Below, piece after piece: positions 49,561 to 61,200 of a stretch of 64,000 nt of DNA. The stretch lies in assembly GCA_021442155.1 (NCBI GenBank), contig CM038228.1, positions 87,312,114-87,376,113 of the forward strand, in the 5' to 3' direction. The notes below the pieces were generated by a model. It saw only the letters and a program-made list of their open reading frames with translations. It made no database searches and was not told the DNA's origin. Each line of letters begins with the position of its first letter. Position 1 is the first letter of the stretch. Source of the DNA: Cymbidium sinense (taxonomy: Eukaryota > Streptophyta > Magnoliopsida > Asparagales > Orchidaceae). A program made the position numbers and the translations under genes.

Positions 49561-52500
49561 TATTGACCTCACTTTTGGAGTGAGCTCTCAGCTTCCTCAT
49601 CATAGATCTAGGGCTCTTATAGACACTAAGAGTTCCTTAATCTTAAGACACTTCTAGTAATTAGGTGAACACTTAACCTAACCTTAGAGACTTATAAGAG
49701 TTAGCCATAGGAATAGGTTATACCTTATGGATTTATGAGGACTTGCCTACACTATAGCCCAAACCCAATCCTTGCTTCCTTCTTTCAAACCCAAACCTCA
49801 AATTCAAATTCAAACCCCAAAATCAAATCCAACTATCCAATGATTAAAATCCATCACTAAATTCAAACTCTAAATCCCTTCCTAAGCCTTTTGATTATAT
49901 CTTATGGACTTAACCTTAACCAAACCTAAATCATCCCCAATCCAATTGATTTTCTTAATTATCAAATTCAATCTCAAATTAAATTCCAAATCATAAATCA
50001 ATTCCAAACTCCAAACGATTGAAATCCATGATTAAGTCCAAATTCCAAAACCTCTTCCTAAGCCATATGAACCACCTTCATATGCTTAGTCAAAACTCCT
50101 TCAAACTAACTCAAACTTAGTCGATTTCTTTATGAATCATTCATTCACTCATTTATATTCACAAAGACAAATGAAATCTTGGTTCAAACCCTTCAAACCA
50201 AATCAAACATAAATCAAACCAATTCAAAACCCAAGTTAGCCTTTTTTGACCTATATCCCTATATTTGGTCAAATTTGCTTCCAAATCACTCTAAACTCAA
50301 GTAATTTTCTCACAACCTATTTATATCTTCATTTATATTCACAAATATAAATGAAATATAAATTCAAGTGGTCCAAACTAAATCCAAATCAAATCAAATT
50401 CCTAATTTTAGCCCTTTTAGCCAAACTTTTGAACTTGGATAAATGACATCTAAATCAACTCAAAACTCATGGATTTCTTCATGATTCAATCATTCTTTCA
50501 ATCATTGATTCAAATAAAAACATAAACCATCATTATCAAACTAAATCCAAGTAAACCCAAATCAAGCCCAAGTTAACCCCTTTGGCTTGAAATTGTCATA
50601 TGAACCAAAACCCACTTGGCTCCAAACCAATTACAATTGGGTTTATATTTCAATCATATGCTCATATGTGAGTTCAATTAACTTGAACCAAACCCTGATC
50701 AAGCCAATTGACCCATTTAGACTGACTTGACCTAAAGTGACCTAAAAGACCTTTTTGTGCCAAGTTATAATCCAACCCAAATTGGATTGAACCAAGCCCA
50801 TCTAAACCTCACATCATGATCAACAATCATCATGGGGTGATCAATTACATTGAATTGAGTCAAACTTAGCCTTTGACCATGTCAACATTTAGCCCAAATG
50901 AAACCAAAACTAACCAAAATCCATCATATGTCAAATTAATTGAAACCATTGACTCAAGCCCATTAATAATCAATAATTGAATATGACCAAACCATCAATT
51001 GAGCCAAACTAAGCCTAATTGGTCATTTGACCCAAGTTGACCAAATTGGCCTAAAAGGCTAAAATAGGTCAAATCATGATTTGATCCAAATTGATTGCAA
51101 CCAATGGTTCAAGTTCATTCCAAAATACTTATTGAACTTGACCAAAGCCATAATTGAGCCCAAGTTGACCAATTGGTCAACTTGACCCAACCTAGCCCAA
51201 ATTGACCTAAAGGGTCAAAATGACCAAAATTCAAATTAATTCAAAATTAAACCAAACCAAAGCCTACAATCACTTTCAATCAACCAATTGAACTTGACTC
51301 AACACCTAACCCAACCTACTTTTGGTCAAATTGATCAAATTGGTCAACTTAGCCAATTTGACCCTTTTGAATCCAAATGAGTCAAATCCAAACCTAGGCC
51401 AAACCAATCCAAATTAATTGAACCAAAACATCCCAATCATGATATGAACCTAACCCAAGCCTTGGTTTGATCCAATTTGACCAATTGGTCAACCCAACCA
51501 AACCTAGCCCAAATGGTACCCATTTGACCAATCCAAGCGAAGCCACTCAAATCCAACTTATGGAATCTTGTGGGTTGATCAAACTCAGCTTAAACTCAGC
51601 CTAAGTCAGCCTAAGACCTCCCCAAAAGCCATGTGGGCCCCACTCAAAGGGATTAGCCATCAAACCATGGGATTTAAACTTCAAAACCAATGGATCCAAG
51701 CTAAGTCAACTCTCCCATCCCCATGGTAGCCCCTTAACACTCCATAAAACCTTCCCCTAATCAACCTAGTCCACCTAACTCACTATAGGTCAGCTAAAGA
51801 CCTTTGGGAGGGGAGTTGACTCACCTCCAATTTGAACTAAGCAGCCATTGGATCCAAGCTTCGCAAACCTTGCAAAATAAATCCATGGAAGCCTCCCCTC
51901 ACTTCTCGCAACCCTGGCGTGCCACCCCGACTTGATGGAGACAAGTATGGTGGCTGAACGATGGTAATTTGGCACAAAATGTGTGCGTGTAGTCGTCCGT
52001 CCATCCCTGGGAATTGAGGGGTATACCCCCTCAATTCGAGCATGATTTCAAGGGCATTTGAAAGCTTTGAGTCTAGTAAGCATTTTTAAAACCTCATAGA
52101 GTGATTCCAAGCTTTCTCGAGTGCTCCAAAATCTGGATTTCCCATTCCCGTGCAAGGCTGAAATAGAGGAGGGCAATCTCAATCCATACTCCCTTGTTGC
52201 ACAATCAAACCCAAATCTCTCTTAGCCACACCATCACCATACCTAGTCGAGCACAAAGGAACCAATTCCCAAGCTTCCAAGCCACTAGAGGAGTGAGTTT
52301 GATCAAGACCGAATGCCAAAGGAGGGGAGTTTGGTCCACAGAGCATTCCACACCAAATCAAGCCTGAACTTCTTCAATGGGGCCTCGCCTCAATAGGTGA
52401 AGCTACCTCCAATGATCCACTGTCGGACATTAGCTCCGGTGAGGTAATTTTGCAAACCGAGCCTTATATGCAAAAATGGGTTTATCTTTTGTGAAGTAAA

Positions 52501-52849
52501 TTCAAATCCCATATGAATTTGACCGTTGGATCTGTATCCCCCTTCTTTCGAAGGTGTGGGATCAGTTTGATCCTAATCTGAGCTCGAGTGAGCTCAAATT
52601 GAATGGGAAAAGATGGATGGTTCCCATCTTTCTCCGCTCGCGAAGAAGAAAGATCATACATCGTCTATTCCATGTGATTGGAATGGACGGCTGTGACTAG
52701 ATTACGGTAGATCCCTGTTGTTTTCTCCCTTAACCCACGGATCGAATCGTGGCCGTCAATCTTATATCATACAGTCCACGAAGAAAGCGGGTCCACCGTC
52801 GGCTGAGTTAGTGTGCAGATTTGACTACTTAAATAGCCAATCCCATCGC

Positions 52850-52882
52850 TCCATGTGGAAAGCGCATCGCGTAAGCCGCCAC
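52850..52882. promoter_or_regulatory. GC-rich inverted-repeat patch in copy C with G-box
   Basis: CCATGTGGAAAGCGCA followed by GCCGCCACGTGGCG. CACGTG is a G-box core. It is the counterpart of the hairpin at 42388 in copy B but with a weaker stem. Confidence 0.45.
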
Positions 52883-54654
52883 GTGGCGATGAGATTAATG
52901 CTTTAATTATGGCTAATTAATTAGTTTGTAATCCTAAAACTTCCTAAAATCATAACTAATTATACAAAAATCTTTAAAAAAATACAAACTTATACTCATT
53001 TTGAAGATTTTTCAGAGTAAAATCTAGGAAAATTATTAGTAATTAATTTTAAACAGTGATTTTGGCTTAATTAAAGTTTAATCAAAAATATAATTAGCTT
53101 AATTACACATTAATTAAACACTCAATTAATCTCAAATTTTTTGTGGATGTTTAGGGGGATGACCTCTTCCTACCTTATTTTTCTAGAATTTTATTGATTA
53201 CTTAATTAGGAAAATCACTTGATTAAGCTCTAATCACTCTCTTAATCTAATTAATCATAATTAATGAATGAATAGTAACTTAATTAATTATTTAAACCTA
53301 ATTACCTCTCTTGAACAATAAGATAACTTAGGGGATGTGATTGGGGGTACTTTTCCTAATTCATTTCCTAAGTTTTCTTTATCTTTAAAAATCAAATTAA
53401 TTAATGCTTAATGGAATGGTTAATTGATTAATTAAGTGATTAATCTTCAAGATAAGGAAATTAGAATTCAAGTGAATATTTAAAAATATTTAGGGATTAG
53501 GATTGGGGCCTTGCCCTTGATCCTTTCCCTGAAGTTAATTTCATCAATCAAATTAAAACATAACCAAAGGGTTTAATCAAATAATTAAATGCTTAATAAA
53601 ATTAAAATTAAAAAAAATTAATTCATCCACACCTAAGCAAACCTTAATTAACCTTGGGTAGCTCTTTGGGTATTCAATAACCCAAAGTAAGAGATGATGA
53701 AATTATGGTTGGCTCACATGTGTAAGAAAATCATAAAAGTAATTAAATGAGATCCCTTAAGCTTAATTAACTATTAATCATAAACCAATTGTATTAGGTC
53801 CCTTTCATTTCTAAGGAGCATTATAAATTTATTTTTCATAGGGTTGCATATCATATTGACTTATTATTAATTAGTTATTTAACTTAAGATGATATAGGTA
53901 AGGGTTAATTAATTCACTTAATTCATACTTTAACTTAATTAAAACATAAAATCAACTTAAATATTCTTCATTAAACCAAATTAATTTATACATGGAGAAT
54001 TGGGTTAGGATTAGAAAACCTCTTTCATACTTCCTAAATCAAATCAAATTCAAAGCTAAAAAATATCTTTAATGAACTTTGGTTTATTTTAAATAGCCTT
54101 ATTTAATGTAATTGTCCTTAGGAATTAATTGGGATGAATGAAATCATGTGCTTATATTTTTTTATTTCTTTCCAATCATGTTAAATATTGCTTGTCATAT
54201 GAAGTCATGCATCCATTTATTTTAAAATTAATTAAATGAAATGGTTTCTTTTATGTCAAATTGCATGTGTTGACTTAAATTAAAAATAGGTGTGAATATT
54301 ATTACTACTAAATCAAAAGCAATTTTCAAAAGCCTATAGATCAATTATTATAAATGGAGTAATGTTAATTACAGATATCTATAAGTTTGCATGCGATGAT
54401 AATACAAGATGTGCAATATGAAGTTCTCTTTCCTTATCTTAATATGGATTCGCATAGGATTTGCAAGTGTATAGTTCATTTGAAAAGAACGTAACATTTT
54501 CCTAAATCTACTTCTCTGCATCTCTATGTTAAGACTTAGGAAGAATTTAATATCACATATGTAAATCATACAATCAAATCAAATATTACTTCTTGCATAA
54601 TTTCTTTTTCATGTGGTTCTTTTTGTACATTCATATGCATCTGAGAAAAGTGAT

Positions 54655-55012
54655 ATATTAATTTGGACACCCTGAGGCTGTGAGGCTTTAAGTAGCCATA
54701 AGTAGGTCTTATACCTTACACCCATAGTGTAGAAAATAATGGCGTCGTACTCACTTAAAACTCTTATATATATATATATATATGATGTGGACAATGAATA
54801 AGAATCATAAATCAAATAAATCAAACACAACTTTTGCATGGGTTTTCCCTATCTTTATAATTGCTTATACATATATGTATCTAAGAAAAGTGGTATGTTA
54901 GTCTGGACACCCTAAGGCTGTGAGGCTTTAAGTAGCCATAAGTAGGTCCTGTATCTTACACCCCTGGTGTAGAAAATAATGGCGACGTACTCACTTAAAA
55001 CTTTTATACATA
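54655..55012 (-). repeat. Tandem repeat in copy C, two units
   Basis: 54660-54765 and 54903-55010 are about 90% alike. They share 'ggacaccct', 'aggctgtgaggctttaagta', 'gtgtagaaaataatggcg' and 'gtactcacttaaaactctta'. The spacing is about 243 bases. Corresponds to the three-unit array of copy B. Confidence 0.88.
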
Positions 55013-57728
55013 TGAATGTATATGTATCTAATGGATAAAAAATCCTCTTTTCTATGTAATAAGGCATGCATTCATAATCCAATCAAAAATAAAATATTTA
55101 AATTCCAAATACACTTCTTTGCATTCATCATTCAAGTATGTTAAAAATATAAATTGCATGTATAGGTATGCTTAAGATTTATTCATATACATGATATATA
55201 TGATGAAAAGAAATGAATGAATGTGTGTTATGTGATAGTAATCCATTCTAATTAATCATAAGATGCCTTTCTTATTGAATAAGGTCATTTAGAGTGAACC
55301 TAAACTTAGGGTTAATCAAAACCTATAATAATCCATTCACTAAAGGAAATTATTTAACTAACTTGCTTTAGAAGTGACTTAAGGTAGGGATAAAAGAGAG
55401 ATTCCCTCTCTTATTTCTCTTTACAACACTTAGTTGCTAAGTGTAGGCTATATGAAATAGAAGAAAACACTAAGTAAAATCTTCAAACCAATTAAATCAC
55501 TTAAAGAGAAATCAACCCTTTACAAATTAAATCCCTCACACTTAGCAAATTATAACTCTAAAGCCTAGTTAGGACATACCACACAAGCCTTAACACATAC
55601 ACATTACATTAAGTCACCATTTTTAGCTTTATGTTAGGACGGTGCATGGTTTGGTGTATGTTTAGTTTTGTGATTTATTACTTTAGACTGGAAGTTAGGC
55701 TGATATTAGCTTAATCATGTTTTCTGGAGGGGGTCGTGCTTAAGGGGCCGCTATAATAAAAAATAAATATAAATGCTTTTTGTTGTGCATGTTGCTTATA
55801 CCCCTGAGCATAGCTCAAGTTAGGATAGGTGGGCTTGGTTACTCATGTGTGGGGTGCTAAGTCTAAATTATTCACATAACTGCTTAGGTTGTATGGTGTG
55901 TTTAACTAACATTTATTTTGCAGGTGTAACTAGATTTACATTCCTTCTTTTTAACATAATTTTGCATTATGATTAGGATAATTGTTATGGAGATTAGGAT
56001 GAGCATTGGTTGTAAGACCAAGTCTTGTATACCATGTGATGCCTTTAGAGAAAGTAGCATCCTAATCAAGCTAAAAGGAAGAAAGAAATGAAGCAAATCA
56101 AAATGAAAAAAATGAAAGATGAAGAGTGCTGAATGGAGGATGAAGAATGAAGACCACCCATAACACTTATCATTTTATAATTATAATTTTTCTTTCATCA
56201 TGCCAAGATGTATAAGCATGGAGCTCGGCTACCCACATTTCTTTTTGGATTGTACAGTGGTACCCGACCTCATCGGCTTCTTATTATTTTGCGATAGCTT
56301 TATAAAATTATTTGATATTTTTTTTAGCTCATACATTAGAAATAACATGTATTTTCATAGTTTCTTTATGATTGGTGATTATTATGTGACCTGTATGCGA
56401 TTAGGCTCCTAGAATAAAAAATTAATCTTTCTACCCAAACTAACAACTCATAACTAAACTTTTAAAATAACTCATAACCTCATATAAAATTCTAGGCATT
56501 AAATCAAGATAATAAAATAGTTAACAACCCCTTAGATGGATGATTATATGTTTAATATCATGCATAACCATATAGTTTCACTCTTATTAAGGAGGGATTC
56601 CATCTTTGCCAGATAGAACAGGCTTAACCTTTGAGAGCCTATGATGGAAGAACAACTCTTTCTCTTTTGATTTTGCCCATCAACTTCTCATGCATTTAGG
56701 CATACAAAATCCTATAGCCTGTGTCAAAAATAAGGAGTCCTAAATCAAATAAAATTTGATTAAAATTTGCATTAGATTAAGTCATTATCCATACCCCTCA
56801 TGCTCTAGTTTCTTATGGAGTGGGTTTAAGGAATTTAGTTTCTCTTCTAAATAAATAACAACCTAACCACCTTGGAAAGCATATGAGTAGACCACATGGA
56901 TTTAAATCATAGGAGGAGTTAGCTGGCTGCCACTCCAGGCGGTAATAAGTCCAGCAGTTGGATGGCTTACTCTCTCTTGTGGAGGTAAACCATATAGCCA
57001 CTTTCACCTTAGATTTAAGACCTGCTTTGGCCCTCACAAAAGCTCCCTAGATTTAGGATCTGAGGTTATTATTTCTCTTTGTGGGCTATAAGCATAAATC
57101 CTCACCAATTAGTCATTTCCATAATCTTGTATTGTGAAATTATAAGTCCTAGATTTTTTTATAAAATTTTAACTCGAATAAATAAATCTCCTCAATTTCA
57201 AATACATAAAGTACAACCATAGGATAGATTGGAGTGCTCACTTTTCTAGTATCATAAGCACTTCTTACTCATCTTCTTTGGTTTCGATAATAACTCTCCC
57301 CTTTTAATCTATACCACTTGATTTTCTAAAAATTAAATAAATTTGTTGATAGTCCTATCTTTGAATTCTTTGAAGATAATAATTGTCTACTTTAATCAAG
57401 AGTATTCTTAAGGGATTCACTTTCCTTAAGATGTAATTAACTATGGAGGCTTGCCTCTATAGGGAACTTAACAAACCCAGTTTAAATAAACCCTACTTTA
57501 CTTTTCCATGTAAAGTTGGGGCAAAATCTCTAGTATAAGCAAAGACCAATCATACCTTAGGGGTCTTTATTAGGTGATTAGGTCTATTATAGGGTAGTGA
57601 CTTCTATCTCTCGAGATAGTACACTATTCCTTGATGTCATACCCGATTACCTCAATAAGTACATCCTCAAATCTGGTGTTCCCTCACATATACACACACA
57701 ACACATACAAAAAAAAATAAACACCACA

Positions 57729-57733
57729 ACCCC
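57729..57733. repeat. 5-bp target duplication of copy C, right (ACCCC)
   Basis: Identical to 49556-49560. Confidence 0.8.
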
Positions 57734-58110
57734 TCTAATGGTTTTTTTGGCAAACCCATTATAAAATTAAGAGATAGGTCCTCCCATATGAAATTTGAGA
57801 CCGGTAGAGGGTTGTATAGACCTGCATTTTTCGTTACCATTGTACTCCTGATAGAATGGACACTTGTCCACAAATTGGTTAACACCTCTCCTGAGATGAG
57901 GCCAAAAGAAACATTCCTTGATGAGAAATAAAGTTTTCTCACTACCTGTATGGGCTACCAAGCCAATGGAGTATAATTCTTTAATGAGTTATGCGCATAA
58001 ATAGGTATCGGGTATGCATAGTTGATTTCTCTTGAAGAGGTAGCCATGTCTAATGGAGTAATCCTCTACTAAATTGGATTCGTTACATTGCTTCCAAAGT
58101 TTAGAGAAGT
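57734..58110 (-). pseudogene. Ty3/gypsy integrase, zinc-binding region and start of core
   Basis: Minus-strand reading from about 58080 gives 'VEDYSIRHGYLFKRNQLCIP', then '[20 protein letters not shown]' and '[15 protein letters not shown]', the H2C2 zinc-binding domain in which the second Cys of CPxC is Tyr. After a frame change come '[19 protein letters not shown]' and '[11 protein letters not shown]', where the usual catalytic Asp ('SMDFVLGLP') is Asn. The frame breaks off at 57734, where copy C is inserted, and resumes at 49555. Sequence beyond 58110 is lost. Confidence 0.9.
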
Positions 58111-58140
58111 CCTTATCTTATTTTGGTTAAAAAAATTTAT

Positions 58141-58254
58141 GAATCATCATCTTTATCATCTTCCCCCTCCTCCTTTTCTTCTTATCTTCATCCACCTCGA
58201 AAAGATAGATGAGAAAAAAAAAAGGAAGAAGAGAGGAGAAATATAATAAGATGA
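58141..58254. repeat. Pyrimidine/purine imperfect hairpin
   Basis: ATCATCATCTTTATCATCTT and a CT-rich run at 58143-58195 are followed by a GA-rich run and ATAAGATGATGATT at 58205-58258. The two halves are largely complementary. It lies exactly between the gypsy remnant and copy D. Confidence 0.5.
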
Positions 58255-61200
58255 TGATTGCTCCTTTCTTTAGATGGACACCACATCACAGGTGTACTTA
58301 TTAGGGTGATGAGTATGACATTAAGGAGAGGTGTACTATCTCGAGAGATAGAAATCATGACCCTACAATGGACCTGATCACCTAAATAAGGACCCCTAAG
58401 GGCTTATGGGTCTTAGGGATGCACCAGATATTCTTCCCCTCCTTTACATGGAAAAGTAAAGTAGGGTTTATTTTAAATCGGGTTCATTAAGTTCCCTATG
58501 GAGGCAAGCCCACATAGTTAATTACATCCTAAGGAATGAGATTCATTAGGAATACTCGATTAAGGCAAATGATCATTGTCTTCAAAGATTTTAATAGAAA
58601 GGGACTATCAATCGATTTGGTCTATTTTTAGAAGATCAATCGGGATTGATAAAAAAAGGGAGTTCTTTTCAGAGAAAAAGGAGATAAGTAGGGGATGCTC
58701 ATGATACTAAGAAGCCTAGTAAGCATCCCAAACTATCCTATGGTTGGGCTTTATATTTTTGAATTTGAATTGATTTATTTGTTTGAGTTGATTTTTCATT
58801 AGAAATTTAGGGCTTATAACTCCACAATACAAGGTTATGAAAAATGCCTAAGAGATGAGGATTTATGCTATGGCCCATAAAGGGGAGAAGCAACCTCAGA
58901 ACATGAATCTAGGGAGCTTCGGCAAGGGACAAAAGAATGACCTAAATCTAAGGCAAAAATGGGTATTTGGTTTACCTCCACAAGAGAGAATAAACCACCC
59001 GACTGTTGGACTTACAACTGCTTGGGGGTGGCCACCAACTAACTCCTCCTATGATTTTAAATTCATGTAGGCAAGTCTTATATTTATGTAAGATAATAAG
59101 GTTTTTATTTATTTAAAATGAAACTAAGTCCTAAAACACACTTCCTAGGAGACTAGATCATGTAGTGCATGATTTTAATGACTTAAATCTAATGCAAATT
59201 TTTCATATATCTTATTTTCATTTTGGACAATCAGTTTGACTCAGGCTTATAGGATTCATATGCCAAATGTATGAGAAATAAGATTATGGGCCAAAATCAG
59301 CGAGAAGGGGAGGTGTGTTTCCACCATGGCTCTCAAAGGTCAAGCCAAGTTCACTGACATGGGTGGAAGCCCTCTAAATCAAGAATGAATCGATATACTT
59401 TTTATGCATGATGTTATCATGATAAGGAAACATTCAATTAAGGGATTGTTAGTTCTTTTATCTTGATTTATAACCTAAGTTTTATGTGAGGTTATGAGTT
59501 ATTATTTTTAGTTTTGAGTTGATTAATTTGGTAAAAGATTTATATTTTTAAGAGTCTAATCATCATCCAGACCATATCAAACAAGGAAGAAACTAGGAAA
59601 ATATGTCATTTATATGCACAAGCTAAACAAAACATCAATCATTTTATAAAGCTAATGCAAAAGAATAAAAGGCCAAGTGTGATCCGACACCACGCACAAA
59701 CTTGAAAACAAATTAGGTAGCAGAGCTCTACCCTTATACAACCAAGATTACTAAATGAATTAATTACAATTAAGCAAGGAATTCATGTTAGGGGAGTGGG
59801 GGGTCTTCATTTCTTCATTTCTTCTTTCTTCTTTCTTCTTTTAATTCCTTCTATTGGATTGTCGGAAGGTGGTTGCTCCAAAGGCTTCACATGGTACATA
59901 AGATGAGATCTTATAACCAATGTTTATCCTAATCCCCCATAATAATCATTCCAAAATATTAATTTACAAAATTACATGAAAAGGAAAAGTAAAATCTAAC
60001 TAGCACCTGCAAAATAGAGATTAGCTAAATAAACCATACAAATCCCAAGCATGTACATTGGACTTAGCACTCCACACATGGGTAAGAAAGTCCACCTAGC
60101 CTATTGGATTATGCTTAGGGGTAGAAGCACATGCACATCAAAAGTTGTTATATTTTTATTACAGCCTCCCTTAAGCACAATCTCTCGAAAATAATGATTA
60201 GACTAAATCATCCTACCATTCATTCTACACACATTCACCCTAACATCTGGACTAAAACAAAACATTACAAAACAAAATTAAACATCAAACTATGCACCGC
60301 CCTAACCTAAAGCTATAAATGATGACTTAGTCTAATGCCTGTGCTTTTAAAAGGTTAATGTAGTATGCTTAACTATGGCTTTAAGGTTTAGATCTTCTAA
60401 GTATGAAAATGTTCAACTTAGAGGGTGATTTCATTTATGTTGTTTAGTTGATTTAGGTTGATTTTATTTGGTGATTTGTTTAGATTTGAATGAACCAACA
60501 ATTAATTACAAAGTTGTAAAGAGAGGGAAAAGAGAAGAGAACTTCTCTTTCCTTCCCTACCTTAAGTAATTTCTAAAGTAGATTTATGTTTTATTTTATT
60601 TAGTGAATATTTTATTATGTGTTTTAACTAATCCTAAGTTTAGATTTTCTCTAAACAAACCTATTAAAAAAAAGGTATTTTAAGATTAAGTAAAGTGAAT
60701 TAATCTCACAAAACACACAACACTTTATTTCTTTTCCAACATGTATAACATGCATATGGATGAATCCTAAGCATATCTATACATAAAAATGGGGATGTTT
60801 AGCACACTTTCATGATGAATGCTAAGTGATAATACTTAAGAAAATTTGGATGCTTTATGATGCATGATTTTCATTAAGTAGAAAAGGGTTATTCTTTTAT
60901 CCATTTTGCACATGCACATGTGTATGTATGGAAGGCATAAGTGAGTACAACACCATTGTTAGCACGAGGGGTGTAAGGTACAAGACCAACTTAGGGTTGC
61001 TTAAAGCCTTGCAACCTCAGGGTTATCCAGACCAATATACCACTTTCTTTAAATACATATACATGTATAAAAAAATGAAAGGAAAAAAGAAAGATGCAAA
61101 AATTTATGTTTGTTTGATTTTATTTTGATTGTTTAATTTATATGTGTAAGTGTAGATGTCCTTCTTAAGTAATAACATAGGAATGATCAGGAATGGGTCT

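Larger units (their letters stand above)
49561..57728 (-). mobile_element. Large LTR-like repeat copy C (8.2 kb), minus strand
   Basis: On the minus strand it starts TGTGGTGTTTATTTT at 57728, like copy B, and ends GTGAGGTCAATA at 49561, where the final CA has become TA. The ACCCC duplication flanks it, and the host gypsy integrase is split at exactly this point, so both edges are firm. It is collinear with copy B from the 'gtacttattgag' block to the GGTCAA-rich tail (49800-51600). The GC-rich patch is at 51880-52880. Open frames in that patch (51790-52906) lack recognisable domains. Confidence 0.85.

Noticed and set aside
60928..61128. Peptide similarity between frames at 60928 (plus) and 54839 (minus), both with 'GVRYKT' and 'QPQG'
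   Set aside because: Both frames cover the tandem-repeat unit shared by copies D and C. The similarity follows from nucleotide identity of the repeat, and the frame is not kept in copy B.
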